NCBI RefSeq assembly: GCF_023887685.1
Contig: NZ_JAMWMR010000002.1
Span: 248,001 to 312,000, forward strand
DNA from: Streptomyces macrolidinus
Lineage (GTDB): Bacteria > Actinomycetota > Actinomycetes > Streptomycetales > Streptomycetaceae
Direction: 5' to 3'
DNA length: 64,000 nucleotides
Shown here: one piece after another, positions 1-8,259 of the stretch
Numbering within the stretch: position 1 is the stretch's first letter
How the letters are laid out: each line of letters begins with the position of its first letter
Translations under genes and position numbers: made by a program
Notes under the pieces: model-generated
What the model was told of the DNA's origin: nothing
Databases searched by the model: none
The model's input: only the letters and a program-made list of their open reading frames with translations

Positions 1-1
1 G

Positions 2-217
2 CTGCTGCACAGCGCCCAGGACCACGTGGTGCCACCGGCCGACTCGGCCCGGGTCCTGAGCCGGGTCTCCTCGACGGACGTCACGGAGGTCCTGCTGGAA
101 CAGAGCTACCACGTGGCGACGTTGGACCATGACGCGGACCGGATCTTCGACGAGAGCTACACGTTCATCGGCCGGCTCGCACCCGGTGTCGAGGAAGGGA
201 CGGCCGCAGGTGGCTGA
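2..217 (+). CDS. alpha/beta hydrolase (carboxylesterase/lipase family), 3' end only
   Basis: Only the last 71 codons are present; the frame is open to the left edge. The fragment begins LLHSAQDHVVPP, the usual setting of the catalytic Asp in Est30-like carboxylesterases and monoacylglycerol lipases, and continues with EQSYHVATLDHDAD, the catalytic His loop of the same family. The nucleophile Ser elbow must lie outside the window. The stop overlaps the following gene by 8 bases, suggesting translational coupling. Family assignment is good; the substrate (short-chain ester or acylglycerol) cannot be told from this fragment. Confidence 0.8.
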   Translation: MLHSAQDHVVPPADSARVLSRVSSTDVTEVLLEQSYHVATLDHDADRIFDESYTFIGRLAPGVEEGTAAGG

Positions 218-773
218 GCACGACTCCGGTCGCGAGGACCGCGAGCCGGACGAGAAGGGCGTGCCCGTCGACGAGGACGCCGTCTGGGCGGCGATCGTCG
301 CGGGGTACGGCGAGGAGCCGCCGGACCCGCCCGGCGCGAAGCCGTTCCGCTCGGTGGAGGACCTGGCGCTGCTGGAGCCGGAGCCGGGCGAGAAGACGGA
401 CGACGGGGCGAAGGGCGGGCAGCCGCTGGGCAGTTCGGTCTCCTTCGCCCCCGGCGTGGGAATGGCCGGACCGCGGGACTACACGCCGAAGGAGCCCTCC
501 GACGACGACCTCGACGCGGCCGACGAGGGCCACTTCGTCCCGCCGGAGCCGCCGCCCCTGCCCGCGGCCGACACCACGGCGAAGTTCGCCTGGCTCGGCG
601 TGATCGGCGGCCCGATCCTGCTCCTGGTGGCGGTGCTGCTCGGCTGGGAGATGACCTGGTGGCTGACCCTGCTCGGCATCGGCGGCTTCCTCGGCGGCTT
701 CGTGACGCTGGTGACGCGGATGCGGACGGACGACGAGGACGACGACGATCCGGGACGCGGCGCGGTGGTCTGA
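210..773 (+). CDS. hypothetical membrane protein, acidic N-terminus, two TM helices
   Basis: A 187-residue protein beginning at GTG 210; a GGAAGGGA ribosome site lies about 13 bases upstream, inside the preceding esterase gene. Residues 1-120 are hydrophilic, acidic and proline-rich, without recognisable motifs. Residues about 126-148 and 150-171 form a helical hairpin in the membrane, followed by a short acidic tail (DDEDDDD). The long soluble part is likely cytoplasmic. No function can be inferred. Overlap with the esterase suggests one transcript. An upstream in-frame ATG at 129 would place the start deep inside the esterase and has no ribosome site. Confidence 0.8.
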   Translation: MAEHDSGREDREPDEKGVPVDEDAVWAAIVAGYGEEPPDPPGAKPFRSVEDLALLEPEPGEKTDDGAKGGQPLGSSVSFAPGVGMAGPRDYTPKEPSDDDLDAADEGHFVPPEPPPLPAADTTAKFAWLGVIGGPILLLVAVLLGWEMTWWLTLLGIGGFLGGFVTLVTRMRTDDEDDDDPGRGAVV

Positions 774-789
774 GCCGTACGTCCAGTCG

Positions 790-1545
790 CTAGGCGGCCG
801 GGATCTTGAGGGCGGCCAGGACCGGAAGGTGGTCCGTGGCCGCCCTCAGGTCGTTCTCCGTCACTCCCGGATGGCCGATCGGCACCCCGCAGCCGAGGAT
901 CTCGATGCCCGGCGTCGCGAAGATCGCGTCGATCCGCTGGTACGGGTCGGACGGCGTCCAGGTGTACTCGGCGCCCCAGGGGGCCTTGGCCCAGGCGTCC
1001 TGAAGGTGCCCGGCCAGCTTCTGGAAGGTGGGCCCGTCGGGGCGTTCGTTGAGGTCGCCGCCCACGACGGCGTGCTCCACCCCCATCCCGGCGAGCCGGT
1101 CGAGGAGCAGGCCGCCCTGGGTGAACCGCTCCTCGTCCTGGAGCGAGAGATGGCAGCTCACGACGCCGAGCCGGGCGCCGCCGAACCGTACGACCGCGGT
1201 CGCGAGACCCCGGCGGTGCAGCCCGGGGGTGAGCGGCAGCAGCACGTCCTCGGTGCGCTCGACCGTGGCGCGCAGCGAACACAGCAGGGCCGGCCCTGCG
1301 GCCGTGGCGCCGCCCGAGAGGATCACGAGCCCGGAGGCCGCCGCGAGCCGGGCGAGCTTCTTGCGCCAGCGGAAGAAGCGGGGCGCCTCCTGGACCAGCA
1401 CCAGGTCCGGCGCGCAGGCGGCGATCACCCGGGCGAGTGCGTCGGTGTCGTCGCGCATCGAGCGGATGTTGTAGCCGAGGACCCGGATGACGGCCGAACC
1501 ATCGGGCTCGGTACAGGAGTTGGGCAGCGTGAAGGTCGTCACCAT
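790..1545 (-). CDS. endonuclease/exonuclease/phosphatase (EEP) family protein
   Basis: A 251-residue protein with the EEP (DNase I-like) fold. Visible motifs are VLGYNIRS near the start, LVQEAPR (metal-binding Glu), GGDLNERPD (catalytic Asp/Asn) and a late DHLPVLA (catalytic His). The family covers Mg-dependent phosphodiesterases on nucleic acids, phosphoinositides or sphingolipids, so the substrate is open. No signal peptide is seen, so it is probably cytoplasmic. The start is uncertain: ATG at 1545 is chosen, with TTG at 1554 and GTG at 1542 as alternatives and no strong ribosome site. It converges on the upstream membrane protein gene and lies downstream of the glkA terminator. Confidence 0.8.
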   Translation of the reverse strand: MVTTFTLPNSCTEPDGSAVIRVLGYNIRSMRDDTDALARVIAACAPDLVLVQEAPRFFRWRKKLARLAAASGLVILSGGATAAGPALLCSLRATVERTEDVLLPLTPGLHRRGLATAVVRFGGARLGVVSCHLSLQDEERFTQGGLLLDRLAGMGVEHAVVGGDLNERPDGPTFQKLAGHLQDAWAKAPWGAEYTWTPSDPYQRIDAIFATPGIEILGCGVPIGHPGVTENDLRAATDHLPVLAALKIPAA

Positions 1546-1570
1546 GCCGCTCAAGATACGCCGCGACAGC

Positions 1571-1610
1571 GCGCCGCCCCCGTCCCGACGGCTCGGAGCG
1601 GGGGCGGCGC
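1571..1610 (-). terminator. hairpin terminator of glkA
   Basis: An 11-base inverted repeat (GCGCCGCCCCC at 1571-1581 with GGGGGCGGCGC at 1600-1610) begins 12 bases past the glkA stop. It is a GC-rich hairpin without a marked U-run, as is usual in Streptomyces. Confidence 0.7.
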
Positions 1611-1621
1611 CGTGTCATGGG

Positions 1622-2575
1622 CTACATGATCGGGTCGGGCTCCCTGGCCAGGTCGGCCGCGCCGACCAGACCGGCCTTGTTGCCGAGCTGGGCGCCGATG
1701 ACCTCCGCGACCGGACGCCAGTTGCCGCCGACGAGCCAGCGCTTGTACGACTTGCGGATCGGGTCGAGGACCAGTTCGCCCTCGTCCGAGAGACCGCCGC
1801 CGACGATGAACGCGGAGGGGTCGAAGAGCGAGGCCAGGTCGGCGAGACCGGCGCCGGCCCAGCGGGCCAGCTCGCGGTAGGAGTCGACGGCGACCGGGTC
1901 GCCCTGGCGGGCGGCCATGGAGATGTGCTTGCCCTCGATGCCCTGCGGTGTGCCGTCGCCGAGCGAGAGCAGCAACTGGGCGCTCTCCGGGGTGGCGTTG
2001 GCGCGCTGCTTGGCGTAGCGGACGAGGGCGCTGCCCGACGCGTACTGCTCCCAGCAGCCCTGCGAACCGCAGCCGCACAGCAGGCCGTCCGGGACCACCC
2101 GGATGTGCCCGAACTCGGCGGCCACGCCGAAGTGGCCGCGGCGGAGCTTGTTCCCGATGATGATCCCGCCGCCGAGGCCGGTGCCCAGCGTGATGCAGAT
2201 GACGTTGCGGTGGCCCTTGCCCGCGCCGAACTTGTACTCGCCCCAGGCCGCCGCGTTGGCGTCGTTCTCGACGACCACCGGGAGGCCCACGCGGGCCTCG
2301 ACCTTCTCCTTCAGCGGCTCCTGGCGCCAGTCGATGTTCGGCGCGAAGTAGACCTGGGACCGCTGGCGGTTGACGTACCCGGCGGCTCCGATACCCACGC
2401 CGACGATCTCGTGCCCGCTGCGGGCACCCTCGACGGCGGCGGCGATGGCGTCCACGATGCCCTCGGGCGTACCCGGGGTCGGCACCTTGTGGGTCGAGAG
2501 GATCTTGCCGTCCTCGTCGACCACACCGGCCGCGATCTTCGTGCCGCCGATGTCGACGCCGATGGTGAGTCCCAT
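1622..2575 (-). CDS. glkA: glucokinase, ROK family
   Basis: ATP-dependent phosphorylation of glucose to glucose 6-phosphate in the cytoplasm. In Streptomyces this protein is also needed for glucose-mediated carbon catabolite repression (known for S. coelicolor GlkA). The sequence is 317 residues, the length of the S. coelicolor enzyme. It has the phosphate-binding N-terminus GVDIGGTKIAAG, the sugar-binding region ENDANAAAWGE, EFGHIRV, and the ROK zinc signature CGCGSQGCWEQ. ATG 2575 is chosen because AGAAGGAC sits just upstream. It lies downstream of a DUF5304 gene in the same direction, with a 278-base gap able to hold its own promoter. Confidence 0.96.
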   Translation of the reverse strand: MGLTIGVDIGGTKIAAGVVDEDGKILSTHKVPTPGTPEGIVDAIAAAVEGARSGHEIVGVGIGAAGYVNRQRSQVYFAPNIDWRQEPLKEKVEARVGLPVVVENDANAAAWGEYKFGAGKGHRNVICITLGTGLGGGIIIGNKLRRGHFGVAAEFGHIRVVPDGLLCGCGSQGCWEQYASGSALVRYAKQRANATPESAQLLLSLGDGTPQGIEGKHISMAARQGDPVAVDSYRELARWAGAGLADLASLFDPSAFIVGGGLSDEGELVLDPIRKSYKRWLVGGNWRPVAEVIGAQLGNKAGLVGAADLAREPDPIM

Positions 2576-2853
2576 CAGTCCTTCTTTCGAGGGAACCACC
2601 GGATTCAGCCGGTGGGGGAACGAATCCCGGGGGGTAGGTTGTGCTTCGTCCCTCAAGGGATCGGTTCGGGCTGGACCGCAACCCTCGGGTTGGAAGCCCC
2701 CCTCCTTCAGGCGGGGGAGCGGAGTCACGAATCCCTCAGTTTCGGGCGTGAGTCGAGAGCCGAGAGAGCTCCGCTACGGCCCACCGTACCCGAGGGAATC
2801 TGCGGTGCCGGGCCGCTCGGGCGGCCCTCCGGCCCCGGTCCACACGTTCTGGT

Positions 2854-3336
2854 CTAGTCCAGGTCGATGTGCTCCCCGGGGCCTTGCTCCCCGTCTTCGC
2901 CGGTGCCCCAGTCCTGGGAAGCACGGTTCGTCCAGCGGCGTTCCTGGGCCTCGACGGCGGAGCGGTAGGCCGCGAGCAGCTCCGATCCGGCCGCGGCGAG
3001 ATGGTCGAAGACCTCGGGGTGGCGCTCGACGACCGGTTCCACGGCGGCCTTGGCCTGCTCCACCACCTGCTGCACCACCTGCTGGGCCGTGCCCGAGGCG
3101 GCGGCGCCCAGCAGCGGGTTCTGCAGGCCGGACAGCTTCTCGCCGACGGCGTCGAGGAGCTTGCGCAACTCCTCGGCGGCCGAGCCGGGCGGCGGGCCGT
3201 GCTCGGCGCGACGGCGGGCCTTCTCCGCGGCGAGGTCCTCGGCGCACGCCGTCGCCCAGGCGTCGGCGTGGGTCACCCGCACTTCGTCGGCGGCTTCCTG
3301 CTGAGCGGCGTCGGTCCTGGGGCGCTCTTCGCTCAT
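2854..3336 (-). CDS. DUF5304 protein upstream of glkA (SCO2127-like)
   Basis: A 160-residue, hydrophilic, mostly helical acidic protein (start MSEERPRTD at 3336, within reach of an AGGAGTC ribosome site). It has no catalytic motifs or membrane segment. Position and sequence match the gene just upstream of glkA in Streptomyces. In S. coelicolor this gene (SCO2127) has been reported to restore glucose repression and glucose kinase/transport activity in deoxyglucose-resistant mutants; this is recalled knowledge. Its mechanism is not visible here. Co-direction with glkA supports a shared role in glucose signalling. Confidence 0.85.
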   Translation of the reverse strand: MSEERPRTDAAQQEAADEVRVTHADAWATACAEDLAAEKARRRAEHGPPPGSAAEELRKLLDAVGEKLSGLQNPLLGAAASGTAQQVVQQVVEQAKAAVEPVVERHPEVFDHLAAAGSELLAAYRSAVEAQERRWTNRASQDWGTGEDGEQGPGEHIDLD

Positions 3337-3432
3337 GACGGACTCCTGACTGCGGTTCGTACTCCCGACGTTACCCGAACGGAGGTATCCGCGGTTCACC
3401 GTGCGCGGCGCGGCCCTCGTGGAGGTCCTGGG

Positions 3433-4602
3433 TCACAGCCCGCGCGGCCACACCTGCGGGTCCGGCGTGAAGCGGATGCGCAGCTCGCCCTCGCGCAGGG
3501 ACGCGCCGGCCACGGTGCAGCGGCGCAGGGCCGACGGGAGCGGGACGATCCGGCGGAACGGTCCGGCGGTCACGACGAGTTCGTCGCCGCGCCGCACCAG
3601 GTCCAGTTCCTCGCGTATCGCGCCGGGCAGCGGAAGGTGCCAGACGAGTACGCCCTCCTGCGCGAGCCGGTCGGTGACGGGCCACTCGACCGGGGCGGGC
3701 GCCGGGTTGACCGCGGGCGCGGCGAGCCGGGTGAGGTCGTCGGCCCCGCGCGGGTCGCCGCCGAGATGCGGCACGCGGTGGACGTCGTACGCGTCGTGCC
3801 ACTCCAGCAGGGCCTTGCGCTGCTGGGCGGCGAGGGCCGCGAGCCAGGTGTCCTGGGTGTCGTCGGGCAGGACGCGGTTGGCGACGAGCTTCTCCGTGCC
3901 GAGGGCCCGCAGCGCGAGCGCGGTGACGGCGGGCCGTACGGCGTCGGCACCGGCCGGGCCCGGCTCGGCGACCAGCCACACCGTCGTGGCGCGGTCGGCG
4001 AGGACGGCCTCGACGGCGGCCAGTTCGACATCCCAGCGGGCTGCGGTCTCGTACAGCCAGTCACCGGGCATCGAGACGCCCGCCAGCCGCCCGAGGACGG
4101 GGCGCAGGGCGCGGGCGGCCTGCCGCTCCTGGGGGAGCAGTCGGCGCAGATAGCGGCGCAGCTCCTCGGGGAGGGCGAGCAGCGCGAGCGCTCGCGGGGT
4201 GGGGGGCAGGTCGACGACGAGGAGGTCGTACGCCTCCGAGAGCGTGGTGTCGCGCAGGGCGCGCAGCAGGGCCAGTTCCTCGGCGCCGGGCAGCGGGGTG
4301 ACCTCCTCGGCGTCCAGCGGGACGGCACCGAGGAGGTCGAGCGCGCCGGTCGCGCGTTCCTGGAAGGCGACGAGGTCTTCACGGAAGCGGGCGGTGGCGT
4401 CCGGGCGCCAGGCCGTCAGGCCGGGGGCCGCCTCGACGGGCGCGGCGCCGGTGGGGACGCCGAGCGCGGCGCCGAGGGTGTCCGCGCGGTCGGCGCTGAG
4501 CACGGCGGTGCGGCTGCCCGCGCGGGCCGCGCGCAGCGCGGTGGCCGCGGCGACGGTAGTGCGGCCCGAGCCGCCGGGGCCGGTGATCAGGATGGTGCGC
4601 AT
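3433..4602 (-). CDS. ArsA/MinD-like ATPase with altered P-loop
   Basis: A 389-residue protein with the ArsA/Get3 fold: an N-terminal P-loop region (TGPGGSGRTT, residues 7-16), a switch-like LLVVDLPPTPRAL, and a C-terminal beta domain ending WPRGL typical of anion-transporting ATPase homologues. The usual GKGGVGKTT is changed: the signature lysine is Pro9 and the phosphate-binding lysine is Arg14, so normal ATP hydrolysis is doubtful. Neighbours are an SRPBCC protein, a metallophosphoesterase, acyl-CoA synthetase and PimB, an order resembling Rv2184c-Rv2188c of M. tuberculosis. A role in the envelope or in membrane protein handling is only inferred. ATG 4602 is the start; no membrane segment. 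Confidence 0.85.
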   Translation of the reverse strand: MRTILITGPGGSGRTTVAAATALRAARAGSRTAVLSADRADTLGAALGVPTGAAPVEAAPGLTAWRPDATARFREDLVAFQERATGALDLLGAVPLDAEEVTPLPGAEELALLRALRDTTLSEAYDLLVVDLPPTPRALALLALPEELRRYLRRLLPQERQAARALRPVLGRLAGVSMPGDWLYETAARWDVELAAVEAVLADRATTVWLVAEPGPAGADAVRPAVTALALRALGTEKLVANRVLPDDTQDTWLAALAAQQRKALLEWHDAYDVHRVPHLGGDPRGADDLTRLAAPAVNPAPAPVEWPVTDRLAQEGVLVWHLPLPGAIREELDLVRRGDELVVTAGPFRRIVPLPSALRRCTVAGASLREGELRIRFTPDPQVWPRGL

Positions 4603-4667
4603 GTCGGTGAACGCTACCCGCGCCCTGCCGTGGGGGCCGACCAGGACGTGGCCCCGGTCGGCCGCGG

Positions 4668-5111
4668 CTACTGCTCCTTCGACTCCACGCGCTTCTTCAG
4701 CCCGTCCAGCGCGCGGTCGATGATGACCTTCTCCGCCTTGCGCTTGATCATGCCGAGCATGGGGATCTTGACGTCGACCGTCAGCCGGTAGGTCACCTCG
4801 GTGGCGCCCGCGCCCGTCGGCTTCAGCAGGTAGGAGCCGTCCAGGGAGCGCAGCATCTGGGACTTGACGAGGGTCCAGGAGACCTCGTGGTCGCCGGTCC
4901 AGGTGTACGCGAGCGTCTGGTCGTCCTTGATCGCGCCCGCGTCCATGACGAGGCGCACCTGCTCGGCGCGGCCCTGCGCGTCGCTCGCGAGGATCTCCGC
5001 CTCCTTCACCTCGCCGGTCCAGTCGGGGTAGCGCGCGAAGTCGGCGATCACCCGCATGACGTCGGCCGGGGCCGCCTCGATCGTGATGCTCGAGCTGGTG
5101 TGTTCCGCCAT
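4668..5111 (-). CDS. SRPBCC (START/polyketide cyclase-like) ligand-binding protein
   Basis: A 147-residue single-domain protein. The sequence ITIEAAPADVMRVIADFARYPDWTG is a standard SRPBCC opening (quoted in parts: ITIEAAPADV, FARYPDWTG), and the C-terminal helix covers the hydrophobic cavity. Such proteins bind lipids or other hydrophobic molecules; the ligand here is unknown. ATG 5111 follows GGAGGAGCC. It is 65 bases upstream of the ArsA-like gene on the same strand and likely co-transcribed. A perfect 16-base palindrome lies 34 bases upstream of its start and may be its operator. Confidence 0.88.
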   Translation of the reverse strand: MAEHTSSSITIEAAPADVMRVIADFARYPDWTGEVKEAEILASDAQGRAEQVRLVMDAGAIKDDQTLAYTWTGDHEVSWTLVKSQMLRSLDGSYLLKPTGAGATEVTYRLTVDVKIPMLGMIKRKAEKVIIDRALDGLKKRVESKEQ

Positions 5112-5144
5112 CGCCGTGGCTCCTCCAGATGCGGTCCGGTGAGG

Positions 5145-5160
5145 GTGCGCACGTGCGCAC
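5145..5160. promoter_or_regulatory. 16-base perfect palindrome upstream of the SRPBCC gene
   Basis: GTGCGCACGTGCGCAC reads identically on both strands and is followed by a related half-site (GTGTGTGC). It lies 34-49 bases upstream of the SRPBCC start, between that gene and the metallophosphoesterase stop. Its size and position fit an operator for a dimeric repressor such as a TetR-family protein; no regulator gene is adjacent. Confidence 0.5.
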
Positions 5161-5203
5161 GTGTGTGCAGCGTGAAGGCTACCGCGCAGCCGCCGTGCCG
5201 CTT

Positions 5204-6001
5204 TCACCACTCCAGCGTCCAGGGCCTCCCGCTGCCCGCGAAGTGCCCCACGTTCACACACTCCGTCGCCCCGATCCGCATCCGCCGCACCAGCGGCTGG
5301 TGCACATGGCCGAACAGGGAGTACCGGGGCTTCGTCCGCCGGATCGCGTCCAGCAGGGCCCGGCTGCCGCGCTCGAAGCGGCGCGCCACGGTGTCGTAGA
5401 CCAGCTCGGGTACCTCGGGCGGGATGTGGGTGCACAGCACGTCGACCTCGCCGACCGCCTCGATCTTCGCCGCGTACTCCTCGTCGCTGATCTCGAACGG
5501 GGTCCGCATGGGGGTGCGCAGGCCGCCGCCGACGAAGCCGAAGGTCCAGCCGCCGATCTCCACCCGCTCGCCGTCGAGCACCCGCGTCCCGGGTCCGGCG
5601 AACTCCTTCCACAGCCCGGGTATGTCGACGTTGCCGTAGGTGGCGTAGGTGGGCGTGGGGAACGCGCCGAACAGCTCCGCGTACTGGCGGCGGACCGCCT
5701 CCTCGATCACGGCGGCACGGTCGGAGCCGATACCGGCCCACAGCCCGGCGCCGAACGTCCGCGCCTCCTCGAAGCGGCGGGCGTCGCGCAGCGCGACCAG
5801 CCGGTCGGTGTTCTCCCGGCCGAACAGCTCCGGGAAGATCCCGCGCGAGTGGTCGCGGTAGTCGAGGAAGAGGACCAGGTCCCCCAGGCAGATCAGGGCG
5901 TCCGCCCCCTCGCCCGCGGTGACCAGGTCCCGCGCGTTGCCATGGACGTCGCTGACCACATGAACGCGCGTGCGCGGATTACCGCCCGGTGTGGGTGCCA
6001 T
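5204..6001 (-). CDS. metallophosphoesterase (calcineurin-like)
   Basis: A 265-residue protein with the dinuclear metallophosphoesterase motifs in order: VVSDVHGN, CLGDLV, YGNVD (in place of GNHD), CTHIPPE and FGHVHQP. It hydrolyses a phosphomonoester or diester; the substrate is unknown. No signal peptide, so cytoplasmic. ATG 6001 is chosen over an upstream in-frame ATG at 6052. It is the first gene of a leftward run (phosphoesterase, SRPBCC, ArsA-like) and diverges from fadD. Confidence 0.88.
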   Translation of the reverse strand: MAPTPGGNPRTRVHVVSDVHGNARDLVTAGEGADALICLGDLVLFLDYRDHSRGIFPELFGRENTDRLVALRDARRFEEARTFGAGLWAGIGSDRAAVIEEAVRRQYAELFGAFPTPTYATYGNVDIPGLWKEFAGPGTRVLDGERVEIGGWTFGFVGGGLRTPMRTPFEISDEEYAAKIEAVGEVDVLCTHIPPEVPELVYDTVARRFERGSRALLDAIRRTKPRYSLFGHVHQPLVRRMRIGATECVNVGHFAGSGRPWTLEW

Positions 6002-6299
6002 AACGATCAAGCGTAGGTGGGGCGCGCGAAGCGGAACAGAGGACGGTCCCATTTCGGCTTACTGGCTCGTCAGAAGGGGTGTGGACTACTGTGCGCGAAG
6101 GAACGCCGCCGCATGTGACACGCGGAACATCTCGCCGGGACCCCCTGTCGGAAGGGGCCTACCGAGGGGTAACGTCCGGGCAGTCCGTCATGCCCAGGTC
6201 CCATCTTCCCGAGGAGCCCTGAGCACGAGTACGAACCTTGGACCGCACCGTCGCAGCACACAGAGTCGTGGCGTCGGCGCCTTATGAGGAGCAGCAGTC

Positions 6300-8096
6300 T
6301 TGCGCGAGTTCAGCCTTCCGGCCTTGTACGAGGTGCCGACGGACGGGAACCTGACCGACATCGTCCGCCGAAACGCCGCGCAGCACCCCGATGTCGCCGT
6401 CATCGCCCGCAAGGTGAACGGCGTCTGGCAGGACCTCACCGCCACCGCCTTCCTCGCCGAGGTGCGGGCCGCCGCCAAGGGACTCATCGCCTCCGGTGTG
6501 CAGCCGGGCGACCGGGTGGCCCTCATGTCCCGGACACGCTACGAGTGGACGCTGCTCGACTTCGCGATCTGGAGCGCAGGCGCCGTCACCGTGCCGGTGT
6601 ACGAGACCAGTTCGCCCGAGCAGGTGCAGTGGATCCTCGGCGACTCGGGCGCGACCGCCTGCATCGTGGAACTGGACACGCACGCGGCGTCCGTCGAGTC
6701 CGTACGGGACCGGTTGCCCGCGCTCAAGCACGTCTGGCAGATCGAGGCCGACGGCGTGGCGGAGCTGGGCCGTGCGGGCCAGGACGTCAGCGACGAGACG
6801 GTGGAGGAGCGCAGCTCGCTCGCGAAGGCCGACGACCCGGCCACCATCGTCTACACCAGCGGGACCACCGGCCGTCCCAAGGGCTGTGTGCTCACCCACC
6901 GCAACTTCTTCGCCGAGTGCGGCAACGTCGTGGAGCGGCTGCGCCCCCTCTTCCGTACCGGCGAGTGCTCCATCCTCCTCTTCCTCCCGCTCGCGCACGT
7001 CTTCGGGCGGCTGGTGCAGATCGCGCCGATGATGGCGCCGATCAAGCTGGGCAACCTCCCGGACATCAAGCACCTCACGGACGAACTCGCCACGTTCCGG
7101 CCGACGTTGATCCTCGGTGTGCCGCGCGTCTTCGAGAAGGTCTACAACGCGGCGCGCGCCAAGGCGCAGGCGGACGGCAAGGGCAGGATCTTCGACAAGG
7201 CGGCGGACACCGCGATCGCCTACAGCCGCGCCAAGGACACCCCCGCCGGGCCGTCCTTCGGCCTGAAGATCAAGCACAAGATCTTCGACAAGCTCGTCTA
7301 CGGCAAGCTGCGCACGGTGCTGGGCGGCCGGGGTGAGTACGCGATCTCCGGCGGCGCCCCGCTGGGCGAGCGCCTCGGGCACTTCTTCCGCGGCATCGGC
7401 TTCACGGTCCTGGAGGGGTACGGCCTGACCGAGTCCTGCGCGGCCACCGCGTTCAACCCCTGGGACCGGCAGAAGATCGGTACGGTCGGGCAGCCGCTGC
7501 CGGGTTCCGTGATCCGGATCGCGGACGACGGCGAGGTGCTGCTGCACGGCGAGCACCTGTTCAAGGAGTACTGGAACAACGAGGCCGCGACCGCGGAGGC
7601 GCTGGCGGACGGCTGGTTCCACACGGGCGATGTCGGCACCCTCGACGAGGACGGCTATCTCCGGATCACCGGCCGCAAGAAGGAGATCATCGTCACCGCG
7701 GGCGGCAAGAACGTCGCCCCGGCCGTGATCGAGGACCGCATCCGGGCGCACGCGCTGGTCCAGGAGTGCATGGTGGTCGGCGACAAGCGGCCCTTCGTGG
7801 GCGCGCTGATCACCCTGGACGAGGAGTTCTTCCGCCGCTGGGTGACCGAGCACGGCAAGCCCGCGGGCTCCACCGTCGAGTCGCTGCGCGAGGACCCGGA
7901 GCTGAACGCGGTGGTCCAGGAGGCGGTGAACGACGGCAACGCGGCCGTGTCGAAGGCGGAGTCGGTGCGCAAGTTCCGCATCATCCCCACCCAGTTCACC
8001 GAGGAGTCGGGGCACATCACGCCGTCCCTGAAGCTCAAGCGCAATGTGGTGGCGAAGGACTTCGCGGAGGAGATCGAGGCCCTCTACCGGAAGTAG
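6300..8096 (+). CDS. fadD: long-chain fatty acid-CoA ligase (AMP-forming)
   Basis: Activates fatty acids to acyl-CoA through an acyl-adenylate. The 598-residue protein has the adenylate-forming signatures: IVYTSGTTGRPKGCVLTH (P-loop), EGYGLTES, WFHTGDVG and GRKKEIIV. Length and motifs match M. tuberculosis FadD15 and S. coelicolor homologues, and the downstream pimB gene matches the mycobacterial neighbourhood (Rv2187-Rv2188c). The start is TTG 6300 (MREFSLPALYEV), with GAGGAGC about 11 bases upstream; it is the best candidate by homology. A series of 13-base repeats begins right at its stop codon. Confidence 0.93.
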   Translation: MREFSLPALYEVPTDGNLTDIVRRNAAQHPDVAVIARKVNGVWQDLTATAFLAEVRAAAKGLIASGVQPGDRVALMSRTRYEWTLLDFAIWSAGAVTVPVYETSSPEQVQWILGDSGATACIVELDTHAASVESVRDRLPALKHVWQIEADGVAELGRAGQDVSDETVEERSSLAKADDPATIVYTSGTTGRPKGCVLTHRNFFAECGNVVERLRPLFRTGECSILLFLPLAHVFGRLVQIAPMMAPIKLGNLPDIKHLTDELATFRPTLILGVPRVFEKVYNAARAKAQADGKGRIFDKAADTAIAYSRAKDTPAGPSFGLKIKHKIFDKLVYGKLRTVLGGRGEYAISGGAPLGERLGHFFRGIGFTVLEGYGLTESCAATAFNPWDRQKIGTVGQPLPGSVIRIADDGEVLLHGEHLFKEYWNNEAATAEALADGWFHTGDVGTLDEDGYLRITGRKKEIIVTAGGKNVAPAVIEDRIRAHALVQECMVVGDKRPFVGALITLDEEFFRRWVTEHGKPAGSTVESLREDPELNAVVQEAVNDGNAAVSKAESVRKFRIIPTQFTEESGHITPSLKLKRNVVAKDFAEEIEALYRK

Positions 8097-8159
8097 ACGT
8101 CCGAAGCAGACGTCCGAAGTAGAGGTCCGAGGCAGACGTTCAAGGCAGACGTCGTCTAC
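8095..8159 (+). repeat. 13-base tandem repeat, 4 units plus a partial fifth
   Basis: Units AGACGTCCGAAGC, AGACGTCCGAAGT, AGAGGTCCGAGGC and AGACGTTCAAGGC occupy 8095-8146, followed by AGACGTC. The first unit overlaps the fadD stop codon. The array lies between convergent genes, ahead of a strong hairpin; decay increases away from the gene. Confidence 0.8.
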
Positions 8160-8204
8160 GCGCGAAGAGGTCAGGTACGCGCGCAAGAGGTCCGAACGGA
8201 CAGC

Positions 8205-8231
8205 GGCCGGGCGGCGGTACGCCGCCCGGCC
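8205..8231. terminator. bidirectional hairpin between fadD and pimB
   Basis: Perfect 12-base stem GGCCGGGCGGCG / CGCCGCCCGGCC with a 3-base loop, midway between two convergent genes; it can serve both. Confidence 0.85.
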
Positions 8232-8259
8232 CACCTATGTCCGGCCCCCGCGGGGTCCG

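Noticed and set aside
6282..8234. 650-codon open frame antisense to fadD
   Set aside because: GC-rich codon-position bias makes long antisense frames common in Streptomyces. The frame lies over a gene with clear homology and its translation resembles no family.
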